Assembly: GCF_008330945.1 (NCBI RefSeq)
Contig: NZ_CP043488.1
Span: 682,001 to 746,000, forward strand
Direction: 5' to 3'
DNA from: Labrys sp. KNU-23
Lineage (GTDB): Bacteria; Pseudomonadota; Alphaproteobacteria; Rhizobiales; Labraceae
Length of the DNA stretch: 64,000 bases
A program made the translations under genes and the position numbers. The notes beneath the pieces were generated by a model. That model did not search any database. It was not told where the DNA came from and saw nothing but the letters and a program-made list of their open reading frames with translations. Below, in pieces: positions 8,171 to 18,198 of the stretch. The number at the start of each line of letters is the position of its first letter. Positions within the stretch are counted from its first letter, which is position 1.

Positions 8171-10135
8171 ATGAACCGTGAATTCCTCGAGCTCTACAAT
8201 CGCGAACTTGGCATTCTCAAGGAGGAGGCCAAGCAGTTCGCGGCCGAATTTCCCGGTGTCGCCGAACGCCTCGGCGGGCTTTTGGAAAACAACACGGACC
8301 CGATGATCGCGGGGCTGCTCGAAGGCACCGCCTATCTGGCTTCCCGCGTACAGCTCAAGCTCAAGCATGAATATGCCGAGTTCACCGACAACCTGCTCGA
8401 CCAGCTCCTGCCCGATTATCTGGCGCCGGTGCCGTCGGCGGCCCTGCTGAGGGTCGAGCCGCCCTATGGCGATCCCAATCTGAAAGACGGCGTGAAGATC
8501 GCCGCCGGCTCCTATGCCGATGCGCGCTTCGTGGAGCGCGAACGCCGCATTGCCTGCAAATACCGCCTCGCCAGCGAGATCACCCTGTGGCCGTTCGAGC
8601 TCGGCCAGGCCGAATTCCTGAGCGGGCCGGCGACGCTGCAGGCCCTCGGCATCGAAGCCGGCCCGGCCGGCCAGGCGGGCCTGAGGCTGTCCCTGCTCCG
8701 GCGCTCGGCTGCCGACCGGCTCACCGAGCCCGCCGACAAGCAGGTGGCGCAGCGGCCCGATTGCTGGTTTGCCAACTGCCGAACCGACGAGTTGACCTTC
8801 CATCTCGTCGGCCAGGAGGGCGATGCCATCAGGCTCTACGAGCAGCTCTTCGGGGCCACCACCGGCATCTATGTCCGCTATCTCGACGAGGCCGGCGATC
8901 CCGTCATCGTGCCGCTGCCCAAGACCTGCCTGGCCCAGATCGGCTTTGCGCCCGACGAACCGCTGTTTCCTTCCGACCGGAGGGTGTTCAGGGGCTTCGA
9001 TCTCCTGCGCGAATATTTCGTGCTGCCGGCGAAGTTCCTTGGCTTCAGGCTCACCAATCTCAAGCCCATCCTGTCGGCGATCAGGACCAATCGCTGCGAC
9101 ATCGTCATCGCCTTCCGCCAGGGCGACAGCCGGCTGCAATCAGTGGTGAGGGCCGACAGCTTCGCCCTCTATGCGGCCTCCGCCTCCAATCTCTTCGAGA
9201 TGCAGCTGGCGCGCGTGCCGGTGAAGGACAACGAGCACGAATATCACGTCGTCACCGACCGCTCGCGTCATCTCGATTTCGAGGCCCACCGCCTGATCCG
9301 GATGCATGCCCATGTGACCGGCAGTGCCGACAAGATGGAGGTTTATCCGCTCTACGCTGCGCCCCCGCTCGGGGTCTCCGTCACCGAGACGATGTTCTAT
9401 ACCGTGCGGCGCCTGCCGCGTCGCCGCTCGCAGGAGGAACGGCGCAACGCGCAGCCGACGCAATATGTCGGCAGCGACATGTTCGTCGCGCTCACCAATC
9501 ATCGCGACCGGGCGGATGGCGTGCATGTTGCCGAGCTCAGCCTGAGGGCCCTGTGCTCGAACCGCCACCTCACCGAACATCTGCCGGTTGGGCAAGGGGG
9601 CGCCGACTTCATCCTCGAGGACAGGACCACGCTGAGGGTGGATTGCGTGACCGGGCCGACCTTGCCGCGCGATTCCATCGCCACCGACCCGGAAGCGCGC
9701 GGCCAGCACGGCGCGGGCGGCACCTCGGCCTGGCGGCTGATCAGCATGCTCAGCCTCAATCATCTTGGGCTCTCCGGCTATGGCACGCGGGATTCGGCGG
9801 CTTCGCTGCGCGAAATCCTCTCGCTCTTCGCGACGCGCGGCAGCGCCGCCATCGAGCGACGCATCCAAGGTGTCATCAACGTCGACAGCAAGCCGATCAC
9901 CCGGCGCATCCGCCAGCGCACCGGCGCGGGCGTCGTGCGCGGGCTCGAAGTCACGGTGACGCTCGACGAAAAACATTTCGAGGGCAGCGGCATCTATCTG
10001 CTCGGCGCCATCCTCGATCGCTTCCTCGCCGAATATGTCGGCCTCAACAACGTGGTCGAAACCGTGATCCGCTCGACCGAGCGCGGCGAGATCATGCGCT
10101 GGCCGGCGCAACTCGGGCGGCGGCAGCAGCTATGA
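8171..10135 (+). CDS. tssF: T6SS baseplate protein TssF (VasA)
   Basis: A 654-residue protein, slightly long for the family. The N-terminus, FLELYNRELGILKEEAKQF then FPGVAERLGG, is diagnostic, as are LLPDYLAPVPS, ALYAASASNLFE and the C-terminal RRIRQRTGAGVVRG. TssF forms the baseplate wedge with TssE, TssG and TssK around the VgrG spike. Its stop codon overlaps the tssG start as ATGA, indicating translational coupling. Confidence 0.95.
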   Translation: MNREFLELYNRELGILKEEAKQFAAEFPGVAERLGGLLENNTDPMIAGLLEGTAYLASRVQLKLKHEYAEFTDNLLDQLLPDYLAPVPSAALLRVEPPYGDPNLKDGVKIAAGSYADARFVERERRIACKYRLASEITLWPFELGQAEFLSGPATLQALGIEAGPAGQAGLRLSLLRRSAADRLTEPADKQVAQRPDCWFANCRTDELTFHLVGQEGDAIRLYEQLFGATTGIYVRYLDEAGDPVIVPLPKTCLAQIGFAPDEPLFPSDRRVFRGFDLLREYFVLPAKFLGFRLTNLKPILSAIRTNRCDIVIAFRQGDSRLQSVVRADSFALYAASASNLFEMQLARVPVKDNEHEYHVVTDRSRHLDFEAHRLIRMHAHVTGSADKMEVYPLYAAPPLGVSVTETMFYTVRRLPRRRSQEERRNAQPTQYVGSDMFVALTNHRDRADGVHVAELSLRALCSNRHLTEHLPVGQGGADFILEDRTTLRVDCVTGPTLPRDSIATDPEARGQHGAGGTSAWRLISMLSLNHLGLSGYGTRDSAASLREILSLFATRGSAAIERRIQGVINVDSKPITRRIRQRTGAGVVRGLEVTVTLDEKHFEGSGIYLLGAILDRFLAEYVGLNNVVETVIRSTERGEIMRWPAQLGRRQQL

Positions 10136-11262
10136 GTGGGCCTCCCGACCTGCCGCAGGAGCGCTTTCCGGAAAAGTCGACGGACTTTTCGATTGAGAAA
10201 GCGCCTCAAAACGAAGAGTTGGAAAAGGAGCGCAATTCGGAGAAATCGCACTTTGCTGATGAGCCGGGGGGGTACGACCTCCTCGATTTTCTGCGCCGTC
10301 TCGAACATCTGGCCCCGACGAAGCCGCGTATCGGCGAAAGCGCGTCCTCGCTGGAGGCCGTGGCGAAGCTGGGCCAGCAGCCCCATATCGATTTTGCCGA
10401 TGTCAATGTCAGCCGCATTGCCGCTTCCGAAGGGGGGCCTGCCGAGGTCGAAAGCCGTTTCCTCGGCATGCTCGGACCACAGGGCGCCCTGCCGCTGCAC
10501 ACCAGCTATGAGGCGACCCATTGGGCCAATATGCGCGACGTCGCCTTTGCGCGGTTCCTCGACATCTTCAACAACCGCTTCCAGCAATTGTTCTTCCGGG
10601 CCTGGGCCAACGCCCGGCCGGCGGTGCAGGCGGACCGGCCGGACGAAAACCAGTTCCTCACCTATCTCGGCGCCATGATCGGCATCGGCACGCCGGCCAT
10701 GCGCGGGCGCGGCCGGCTGCATGATTTCTCCAAGCTGACCTTGGCTGGCCTGATGGCGCCGGCGGTCAAGAGCGCCTCCCGCATCGAGGGCATGCTCGGC
10801 TGGCTGTTCGACGCCAAGGTCGAGGTGCGGGAATTCGTCGGGGTCTGGCTGCCGCTGGAGGAGCGTGAGCAGGCGGTGCTGGCCGCGGGCAGCTGCGCGC
10901 TCGGCGTCGACAGCATCATCGGCCGCTCGGCCTACAGCCTCAAGGACAAGTTCCGCATCAGGCTCGAGGTCGCCGATCTCGATGAGTTGGAGACCTTCCT
11001 GCCCGACGGCCTTCATTTCGAGCCGCTGGCCGACGCCGTCCGCTTCTATCTCGGCGAGGCCTTCATCTACGACGTCGAATTCGGCCTGGCGGAGAGCAAG
11101 ACCAAACCCGCCCAGCTCGGCGGCTTCGGCCGGCTGGGCTGGACCTGCTGGATGGGCAGGAAGGGGACCGCTGGTGCCGCTGATGATCGCATGCGCTGGG
11201 ACTGCCATTTCCATCCCGCCGAGATCCGTGCCGCACGACGGCGCAAACCGAGCAAAGGGTAG
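10132..11262 (+). CDS. tssG: T6SS baseplate protein TssG (VasB)
   Basis: A 376-residue protein with the TssG core: YDLLDFLRRLEHLAP, FLGMLGPQGALPLHTSY, FLDIFNNRFQQLFFRAW and the closing GRLGWTCWMGRK. The first ~45 residues are charged and poorly conserved. The ATG at 10132 overlaps the tssF stop. TssG bridges the two TssF copies of each baseplate wedge. tssH starts 5 bases downstream. Confidence 0.93.
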   Translation: MSGPPDLPQERFPEKSTDFSIEKAPQNEELEKERNSEKSHFADEPGGYDLLDFLRRLEHLAPTKPRIGESASSLEAVAKLGQQPHIDFADVNVSRIAASEGGPAEVESRFLGMLGPQGALPLHTSYEATHWANMRDVAFARFLDIFNNRFQQLFFRAWANARPAVQADRPDENQFLTYLGAMIGIGTPAMRGRGRLHDFSKLTLAGLMAPAVKSASRIEGMLGWLFDAKVEVREFVGVWLPLEEREQAVLAAGSCALGVDSIIGRSAYSLKDKFRIRLEVADLDELETFLPDGLHFEPLADAVRFYLGEAFIYDVEFGLAESKTKPAQLGGFGRLGWTCWMGRKGTAGAADDRMRWDCHFHPAEIRAARRRKPSKG

Positions 11263-11267
11263 TTGCC

Positions 11268-13901
11268 ATGGCCGATGTCAGCCTGGAAGTCCTCACCGGC
11301 AAGCTCAATCCGCTCGGCTATGACAGCTTCATGCAAGCTTTCCGCCTGGCCCAGGGTGCCGGCAACCGCAATTTGGAACTGGCGCATTGGCTGCAGGCGG
11401 TACTGCAGGCCGACCGTAGCGACCTGGCCCTGACGGTGGCGCATTTCAAGCTCGATGCCGGCCGGCTCTCGGCCGATCTCAGCGCCGTCACCGCTGGCTT
11501 TGCCATGAACAAGACCGAGCTGCCGGGCTTTTCCGACGATATTTTCGACGCGCTCAGCCAGGGCTGGAACTATGCCACGCTGATGTTCGGCGAAACCCAG
11601 GTGCGCACCGGGCATGTGCTCACCGCCATCCTGAAGGAGCCGCGTCTGGCGCGCACGCTCAACGGCCTGTCCAAGCAATTCCGCCTGATCGATGTCGAGC
11701 AGCTCACCAACGAACATCGCAAGATCTGGCAGCAATCGGCCGAAGAAAACATGCGCCCGATGGACGGCTCGGGCCCGGTCGCCAAGGGAGCGGGCGGGGA
11801 GGCAGGGCCTGCCGCCAAGGGTACCAGTGCCCTCGATCGCTACGCCGTCGACCTGACCGAGCGCGCCGCCAGCGGTACGATGGATCCCATCGTTGGCCGC
11901 GACGAGGAGATCCGCCAGGTCATCGATGTCCTGATGCGCCGGCGGCAGAACAATCCCATCCTCACCGGCGAGGCCGGCGTCGGCAAGACCGCTGTGGTCG
12001 AAGGCTTTGCCCAGCGCATCGCAGCCGGTGACGTGCCACCGCCGCTCAAGGGCAACAAGCTCTACGCGCTCGACATTGGCCTGATGCAGGCCGGCGCCTC
12101 GATGAAGGGCGAGTTCGAGCAGCGCCTGCGCTCGGTGATCGACCAGGTCCAGGCTTCGGCGATACCGATCATCCTGTTCATCGACGAGGCGCATACGCTG
12201 ATCGGTGCCGGCGGCGCGGCCGGCACGGGGGACGCCGCCAACCTGCTCAAGCCCGCCTTGGCCCGGGGCACGCTCAGGACGATCGCGGCGACGACCTGGT
12301 CGGAATACCGCCAGCACATCGAGAAGGACCCGGCGCTGACCCGCCGCTTCCAGCCGATCAATGTCGGCGAGCCCGGCATCGAGCAGTGCTGCAACATGAT
12401 GCGCGGCCTGCTGGCGCCGATGGAAAAGCACCACAACGTCCATATCTCGGAAGCCGCCGTGGTCGCCGCCGTCAAGCTGTCGAGCCGCTACATCCCCTCC
12501 CGCCAACTGCCCGACAAGGCCGTCAGCCTGCTCGACACGGCGGCCGCGCGTGTGGCGGTCTCGCAGAATGCGACGCCGGCGGCGGTCGAGGATGTGCGCG
12601 TGGCCATCGAGGCAAGCGAGCGCGAGCTGAAGGCCCTGGAGCGTGAACGCGATGTCGGCAATGCCGACGAGAAACGCATCGGCGAGGTGGCGGAGACCAT
12701 CACTGCCGCCAGGGAGAAGCTGGCGTCGCTGGAGAAGGCCTGGGGCGAGGAGAAGGCCATCGTCGCCGAGCTGATGGCCGCACGCCGTGCCATCGCCGAA
12801 GGTGGCGAGGCAGGAGAGGCCGCCCGTGGCAAGCTCACCGGCATCATGGCCGACCTTGCCGCCATCGATCCCGAAAAGCGCATGGTCTATCCCTATGTCG
12901 ACGAGCAGCCCGTGGCCTCGGTGGTCTCAGACTGGACCGGCATTCCCGTCGGCCGCATGGTCAAGGACGAGGTCGAGACCATCCTCAGTCTCGGCGACAT
13001 CCTGGCCAGGCGCGTGGTCGGGCAGGACCACGGCCTGAAGATGATCGCCAAGCGCATCCAGACCAACCGCGCCAAGCTCGACAATCCCGACAAGCCCATC
13101 GGCGTCTTCATGCTTGCCGGCCCCTCCGGCGTCGGCAAGACCGAAACGGCGCTGGCGCTTGCCGAGGCGCTCTATGGCGGTGAGCAGAACATGATCACCA
13201 TCAACATGTCGGAGTTCCAGGAGGCGCATACGGTCTCCACGCTGAAAGGGGCGCCGCCCGGCTATGTCGGCTATGGCGAAGGCGGCCGGCTCACCGAGGC
13301 CGTGCGCCGAAGGCCCTACAGCGTGGTGCTGCTCGACGAGGTGGAGAAGGCTCACCCCGACGTGCACGAGATCTTCTTCCAGGTCTTCGACAAGGGCGTG
13401 ATGGAGGATGGCTCGGGGCGACGCATCGATTTCAGGAACACGCTGATCATCCTCACCACCAATGCCGGCACCGACATGATCATGGATGCCGCGGCGAGCG
13501 GCGCGCAAAAGCCCGACCCGGAGGCGCTGGCGGTCGAGCTCAAGCCGCATCTCCTGCAGGTCTTCCCGCCGGCGCTCTTGGGGCGCATCGTCGCCATTCC
13601 CTATTACCCGCTCTCCGGTGACATGCTGGGCGCCATCGTGCGCCTGCAGCTCGATCGCATCGGCAAGCGCATCCGCGACAATCACGGCGCCAGGTTCAGC
13701 TACGACGATGCCGTGGTCGAGAAGATCGTCTCCCAGTGCAACGACCCGGATTCGGGGGGGCGCATGGTCGACAACATCGTCACCAACACGTTGCTGCCGG
13801 CGTTGTCCCAGCAGATTCTCGGCAAGGCCATTGCGGGGCAGCAGATCGAGGAAGCCAGGGTGGGGGTGGAGAGCGGGGAGTTCTCTTATGCAGTGCGTTA
13901 A
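11268..13901 (+). CDS. tssH: T6SS sheath-recycling ATPase ClpV (TssH)
   Basis: An 877-residue Clp/Hsp100 protein. It has an N-terminal Clp-N repeat domain (1-150), AAA1 with Walker A GEAGVGKT and Walker [11 protein letters not shown], a coiled-coil middle insert, and AAA2 with [16 protein letters not shown] and [12 protein letters not shown]. The T6SS context and ClpV-type N-domain separate it from ClpB. It extracts contracted TssB/TssC sheath for re-use. It is the last core tss gene here. Confidence 0.95.
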   Translation: MADVSLEVLTGKLNPLGYDSFMQAFRLAQGAGNRNLELAHWLQAVLQADRSDLALTVAHFKLDAGRLSADLSAVTAGFAMNKTELPGFSDDIFDALSQGWNYATLMFGETQVRTGHVLTAILKEPRLARTLNGLSKQFRLIDVEQLTNEHRKIWQQSAEENMRPMDGSGPVAKGAGGEAGPAAKGTSALDRYAVDLTERAASGTMDPIVGRDEEIRQVIDVLMRRRQNNPILTGEAGVGKTAVVEGFAQRIAAGDVPPPLKGNKLYALDIGLMQAGASMKGEFEQRLRSVIDQVQASAIPIILFIDEAHTLIGAGGAAGTGDAANLLKPALARGTLRTIAATTWSEYRQHIEKDPALTRRFQPINVGEPGIEQCCNMMRGLLAPMEKHHNVHISEAAVVAAVKLSSRYIPSRQLPDKAVSLLDTAAARVAVSQNATPAAVEDVRVAIEASERELKALERERDVGNADEKRIGEVAETITAAREKLASLEKAWGEEKAIVAELMAARRAIAEGGEAGEAARGKLTGIMADLAAIDPEKRMVYPYVDEQPVASVVSDWTGIPVGRMVKDEVETILSLGDILARRVVGQDHGLKMIAKRIQTNRAKLDNPDKPIGVFMLAGPSGVGKTETALALAEALYGGEQNMITINMSEFQEAHTVSTLKGAPPGYVGYGEGGRLTEAVRRRPYSVVLLDEVEKAHPDVHEIFFQVFDKGVMEDGSGRRIDFRNTLIILTTNAGTDMIMDAAASGAQKPDPEALAVELKPHLLQVFPPALLGRIVAIPYYPLSGDMLGAIVRLQLDRIGKRIRDNHGARFSYDDAVVEKIVSQCNDPDSGGRMVDNIVTNTLLPALSQQILGKAIAGQQIEEARVGVESGEFSYAVR

Positions 13902-13997
13902 GCGGCGGATCTTTGCCACCTAGGAATCCTCAGCCAAACCAGCGATGCACCAGGCCGGTCGGGTACAGGCACCTCTCGAGAAGTCCAGGAGGAGGCG

Positions 13998-15077
13998 ATG
14001 GCATTACAGTCGAAAAGCTTCGGTGGCGACAGCAGGCTCGAGGCGGCGGCGGTTTCCGATCCGGCCCATATCCTGCGCGGAGCGTCCGGCGAGCACGTGT
14101 CCAAGGTCCAGCGTGCGCTCATGCAGTTGTTCGATGAGGCAAATATCGAACGTGCCGAACTGAGCGATGCCAAATATGGCGAGACCACCGAGAATACGGT
14201 GAAGGCCTACAAATCGCGCAAGGGCAAGGAAGTCATCAACCACACCTATCAACAGAGCCCGGATGCCATCGTTGGCAAGATGACGATGGCCAAGCTCGAC
14301 GGCGAACTCGTTGAAAAGGAAAAGGACGATCCAGACTATTTCTTCTTCAAGGACGACCAGAAGGCGTTGGTCAAGGACGATATTGCCCGAGCCAAGGTCA
14401 TGGTCGCCAACGTGGTCGCGAGGCTTCGTCTGGTTGGCGGGATAGGCAAGGACGGTGGCTTGGTTATCATGCCGCGCAACTACCTTTACTATGAGACGAA
14501 GTTAAAGATACTCAACGTCTTCCACATAAACTCTTTCCGGGAAGACGATTTGCCCGCGCCAGCGGATGTCGTGCAACGACTGACCCGGGAATTCTCGGGC
14601 TTCAAGGGGCTGCCGGAGCAGGCCGGCGATATCTCCGATCAGCTCAGTTTCTCTATCCTGTTGGAGAATTACGCCAACCTGCAGGCAAGCCTGGACCGCC
14701 CGTTCAGACGCGAATTCTACACGATGGGAACCTTTCGCGGTTCGCCCCTGAGCTTCTTTGCCGCCTTTGTCGACGCGCGCAATCCAAAGGACGAGACCGT
14801 CCGCTTCACCCGCCACTATTTCGATGAGCAGATCATGCCAACGCAGGATGATAGGGCCGTGACCGTGGCTCACGAGCGTTGCCATACGATCTTTCGCGCA
14901 AACGGGCACCCCGGCACGGGGGACAATCCCTTCTGCGTGACGCCCCATCTGGGCGATCCAAACGTGACCTCCTCGGAGGAAGCCTTGATGAATCCCTATT
15001 GCTACGAATGGTTCATCGTCGCGATGCAACCGGCTTATCTGCCCAGGCAGAATCGAAACAACGGCTGCGGCACCTGA
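13998..15077 (+). CDS. Peptidoglycan-binding-type domain plus HExxH metallopeptidase, putative T6SS cargo
   Basis: The 359-residue product starts with a peptidoglycan-binding-1-like repeat (about 22-105: ILRGASGEHVSKVQRALMQL, YGETTENTVKAYKSRKG, VGKMTMAKLD). At 292-296 is HERCH, a zinc-binding HExxH motif, followed by EEALMNPYCYEWF (about 328-340), which recalls the Asn-Ala-Tyr segment of aspzincin-type peptidases. There is no signal peptide or membrane segment. AGGAGGAGG precedes the ATG. It lies 96 bases after tssH and ahead of two further hydrolase-like genes. Export by the T6SS and activity on cell-wall peptides are inferred from context. Confidence 0.65.
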   Translation: MALQSKSFGGDSRLEAAAVSDPAHILRGASGEHVSKVQRALMQLFDEANIERAELSDAKYGETTENTVKAYKSRKGKEVINHTYQQSPDAIVGKMTMAKLDGELVEKEKDDPDYFFFKDDQKALVKDDIARAKVMVANVVARLRLVGGIGKDGGLVIMPRNYLYYETKLKILNVFHINSFREDDLPAPADVVQRLTREFSGFKGLPEQAGDISDQLSFSILLENYANLQASLDRPFRREFYTMGTFRGSPLSFFAAFVDARNPKDETVRFTRHYFDEQIMPTQDDRAVTVAHERCHTIFRANGHPGTGDNPFCVTPHLGDPNVTSSEEALMNPYCYEWFIVAMQPAYLPRQNRNNGCGT

Positions 15078-15292
15078 TGGCCGCCTGGTGTCGCCACGGT
15101 TCGACATGATGGCGATACGTTCTGGAATTTGTAAGGCGTCCCGGGGGACGCCGACCACGCCGCCGCCATCCCTTATTCGCAGGATGTGCTGTCGGTGCCG
15201 GGGAGAGTAAGATCAGACATCGATCAATCTATTCAAGCGTGCATGGTTGAACTGAAAGTATTTTTCAGTCCATCGAAGGCAGAGGGGGCGAT

Positions 15293-16132
15293 GTGACACC
15301 AAAAGAATATCTGGATCGATATACCTATCTGAAGTTCTACAGCCCGCTCAACAATGAGCTGATCTCGGCTGGCATCAGCATGTATGGTTCAGGCTGGGAC
15401 TTCCGAAACGGCAAGGCCGGGACCGGCCAGGTGATGCAGCGCGAGCATGCGGCCTTCACGGCGGCGCTCCGCATGGCTCACCACGGCAATGTCAACAAGC
15501 CATGCGGAGCCAAGTTCTTCTTCGACCAGCAGCCGCTCGGCCTGATCCAGCCGACCGAGGATTTCTACGCCACCACCTTCATCCAGGCCTTCGTCGGCAA
15601 GGGCAGTCCCGACGAGATCACCGACACGCTCCGTCTTGCTCATGCGATTGGCCGTATCGGTACCGGCAAGGATCTTGCGGGACAGCCTTGCGCCCGTTCG
15701 ACGGCCCAGGCCTACGCGACGGATTTCATCACGCTCGACTGCAACGGGCTGGTCGGCAACTATTATGGCGGCAGTCCCTCGGCCTCCATCGACGCCTATG
15801 CCTCGACCGGCCGGCGCCGGACCAGGATCGAGGACATCCAGCCGGGCGATGCAGTCGTCACCCATTGCACGGCCTCGCCCTATGAGCATATCGCCCTGAT
15901 CGACAGCTGCACTGTCAGCGGCTCGACAGCGAACATCCAGCTGGTCGAATGGGGCTGGTATGGCGGCGAGGAGGTCCACTACTCGAAGGAGGCGAAGGCC
16001 TATGCCATCGTCCAGGGCCCGGAAAAGGCCTATGGCATCGGCTGGGCAGCCCGAAGCAACGTCAAGCCGGTCGATACCTTCCGATACATCTTCAAGCGGC
16101 CCAGCGATGAAGAGCCGCATGGATGGTCCTGA
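15293..16132 (+). CDS. NlpC/P60-like cysteine hydrolase, putative T6SS effector
   Basis: Residues 148-225 of this 279-residue protein follow the NlpC/P60 plan: Cys150 in TLDCNGLVGNYYGG, then DIQPGDAVV, and His199 in YEHIALIDS followed by QLVEWGW. Enzymes of this fold cut peptidoglycan stem peptides. It starts with GTG (15293), because the overlapping ATG two bases earlier hits a stop at once. No signal peptide is present, as expected for T6SS cargo. The first 140 residues contain no domain I recognise. No immunity gene is evident beside it. Confidence 0.65.
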   Translation: MTPKEYLDRYTYLKFYSPLNNELISAGISMYGSGWDFRNGKAGTGQVMQREHAAFTAALRMAHHGNVNKPCGAKFFFDQQPLGLIQPTEDFYATTFIQAFVGKGSPDEITDTLRLAHAIGRIGTGKDLAGQPCARSTAQAYATDFITLDCNGLVGNYYGGSPSASIDAYASTGRRRTRIEDIQPGDAVVTHCTASPYEHIALIDSCTVSGSTANIQLVEWGWYGGEEVHYSKEAKAYAIVQGPEKAYGIGWAARSNVKPVDTFRYIFKRPSDEEPHGWS

Positions 16133-16210
16133 TCTTTCGGCTGGAAGACCAGGTCTTGCCTGAAATTATTCCACACCATCATCACGCAGACAGCCAGAAG
16201 GAAGGCCGTC

Positions 16211-17047
16211 ATGGCTCTGACATCCGTTCGTTTCAAGAATGAACCCGCCCTGCAGCGCATCGAGGCGGGCAATGACGTTCTGCTGCGCGGCATGTCCGGC
16301 CGCCACGTCCATCTCCTGCAGATGGCCCTGGTCGATCTCGGCTTCGCCATGCCAATCTCGACCCAGAGCCAGGACTACAGCCCCGACGGCGTCTACGGCG
16401 CCGAAACGGAATCGGTGGTGAAGGCGTTCCAGCGGCGCAATCCACCGCTCGCCGACGATGGCAAGCTGGGGCAGGCGACGATAAGGGAAATCGACAAGCA
16501 GATTGGCGGATTCAAGCATCGCGTGCGGGTGCACTTCCGTTCGCTGGCCCTGAGCGACGTGCCGTTCGAGCGCATCCTGTCGAGCGCCCAGGCTGTCTAC
16601 GCTCAATATGGCATCGAGATCTTCTTCGCCTCCGGGGAATCGCTCGGCCTGACGCAGGAGGAAGAGAACCGCTTCAACGTCGTCGGCCAGAACTGCACCT
16701 GGCAGATGGATTCAGGCGAGTTCGCCACACTCCATTCGCTTGGAACTCCCGTTCCCAACAACGACGTGAAGCTGTTCTTCGTCAACAGATTCCAGGAAAA
16801 CAACGTGCTGGGCTGCGGTGGCCATGCCACCGGCAAACCGGCCTGCGCCGTCACGCATGATTGCTCGCGCTGGGATCCGGCGCACGAGATCGGCCACGTC
16901 ATGCTGACGAGCTCTTTCTCGCCGGTACATTCGGGCAGCACGCGCAACCTGATGTTCGCAACATCGAGCAATGGCGCAACGCCGCTGGCGCTGACCGAAA
17001 AGCAGCTCAAGCAAATCCGCAGCTCACCGGTCTGCCGCGCGGTTTGA
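16211..17047 (+). CDS. Peptidoglycan-binding-type domain plus metzincin-like metallopeptidase, putative T6SS cargo
   Basis: A 278-residue protein. Residues 20-98 are a peptidoglycan-binding-1 repeat (LLRGMSGRHVHLLQMALVDL, DGVYGAETESVVKAFQRRN, GKLGQATIREID). Residues 225-229 are HEIGH with a further His at 240, then NLMF (247-250, a candidate Met-turn) and LTEKQLKQIR near the end, an arrangement seen in metzincins. The His spacing is longer than the usual HExxHxxGxxH. Cysteines are frequent. There is no signal peptide. It shares the N-terminal plan of the 13998-15077 protein but carries a different catalytic domain. Confidence 0.65.
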   Translation: MALTSVRFKNEPALQRIEAGNDVLLRGMSGRHVHLLQMALVDLGFAMPISTQSQDYSPDGVYGAETESVVKAFQRRNPPLADDGKLGQATIREIDKQIGGFKHRVRVHFRSLALSDVPFERILSSAQAVYAQYGIEIFFASGESLGLTQEEENRFNVVGQNCTWQMDSGEFATLHSLGTPVPNNDVKLFFVNRFQENNVLGCGGHATGKPACAVTHDCSRWDPAHEIGHVMLTSSFSPVHSGSTRNLMFATSSNGATPLALTEKQLKQIRSSPVCRAV

Positions 17048-17160
17048 TACAAGCGTCATGGAATGACGGTGATGGTGTGGGCGGTGCCTTCAACGGCCTG
17101 CCGGATCGGCTCGAGACATTTCCCTTGTCACCCCGGACACCAGAATAGCCAGCTGTGCGG

Positions 17161-18165
17161 TCAGGAGCCGAGCCGATGAGCAAAATACTCCCTCAATGGT
17201 GTGATGCCATCCATGATATGGGCGAAGCTGCCAGACGACCAGCCATGAGACGGGGTAGACCCCGCAGGAGGGGCTGCCGATACGGCGCCGGGATCCATCC
17301 CATTTCGACAGGCCTGCAATTGGCCCACCGTGGCAAACCGGAAACCTCGCATCTTGAGGGTGTGGATGATGTCCGGCACGGCCTCGATCGTGCTTGCATG
17401 GATATCATGCATCAAGATGATGGCCCCTGCCGGCGCGCCGGCACCGATCAGCTTGGTCAGGGGGGCTTCGTCGTCGAGCCAATCGAAGGAATCGAAGTTC
17501 CAGAAGACTATCCGGCGCCATAGGCCAGCACCACGTAGCGCGGTTTCGATACGAGCATCGATCTTGCCCCAAGGTGGGCGCAAAACATCGGGCACATGGC
17601 CCGTTTCCGCCATGACGGCCTCGTCCGTCATCTCCACTTCGGCAATGGCCTCGCCATCCGTCAGCTCGGTGAGCGCCCGGTGGTCGAAAGTATGGTTGCC
17701 AATCTCATGGCCCTCGAGAAAGGCACGGCGTACCAGGCCAGGCGAGTAGGCCAGCCGTTTGCCAACCACGAAGAATGTCGCATGCACCTTCTCACGTGCC
17801 AGAATGTCGAGAAGGAGAGGCGTCAGCGTCGCGTCCGGCCCGTCATCGAATGTCAGTGCCACGCATGGCGTGACGGCCCGTGTTTCACGCCTTTGGTTCC
17901 CAGCCGAGGCGGGTTGACTCGGCAGTGTCCATGACAGGGCCGCGAGGAAAGTCAGGATGCCTACGCATATCTGGCGAGGGGTGTTGCCATGTCTTTGATT
18001 CGAAACGACCTTCCAGATACGCGACACCGCCGTCACCTCGCTGAGACCTTGCGGATCGATCAAAGTGCTTTTCGAGGGAAAAAGCCACACCCATGATTGC
18101 GTTTGCATGGCGACGCTGCGAACGAGGCGCCGCCAGGAATTGCGGTCGCACGCCAGGCCATTCAT
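17161..18165 (-). CDS. Polysaccharide deacetylase (NodB-homology domain)
   Basis: The catalytic core (about 98-290) shows the NodB motifs: TFDDGPD with the metal and catalytic Asp, HEIGNHTFDH with the metal His pair, RPPWGK, and ILMHDIHAST. Such enzymes remove N- or O-acetyl groups from glycans such as peptidoglycan or exopolysaccharide. A hydrophobic segment ending ASA (about 66-88) looks like a signal or anchor, preceded by an odd 60-residue leader. AGGAGGAAA just before the ATG at 18165 supports the long form, although a downstream start would expose a normal signal peptide. It follows the CBS-BON gene by 33 bases. Confidence 0.85.
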   Translation of the reverse strand: MNGLACDRNSWRRLVRSVAMQTQSWVWLFPSKSTLIDPQGLSEVTAVSRIWKVVSNQRHGNTPRQICVGILTFLAALSWTLPSQPASAGNQRRETRAVTPCVALTFDDGPDATLTPLLLDILAREKVHATFFVVGKRLAYSPGLVRRAFLEGHEIGNHTFDHRALTELTDGEAIAEVEMTDEAVMAETGHVPDVLRPPWGKIDARIETALRGAGLWRRIVFWNFDSFDWLDDEAPLTKLIGAGAPAGAIILMHDIHASTIEAVPDIIHTLKMRGFRFATVGQLQACRNGMDPGAVSAAPPAGSTPSHGWSSGSFAHIMDGITPLREYFAHRLGS

Positions 18166-18198
18166 TTTCCTCCTGCGCCGACGCGGAGCGAAGATCGT

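Noticed and set aside
8587..10131. In-frame upstream extension of tssG inside tssF
   Set aside because: The residues before 10132 are Arg-rich out-of-frame translation of tssF. The ATGA overlap and TssG similarity fix the start at 10132.
11067..12506. Long minus-strand frame opposite tssG and tssH
   Set aside because: It is antisense to clear tss genes and has no motif.
18051..18067. TTGC/TCAA pair inside the deacetylase gene
   Set aside because: The spacer is 7 bases instead of 6, and the site is within coding sequence.
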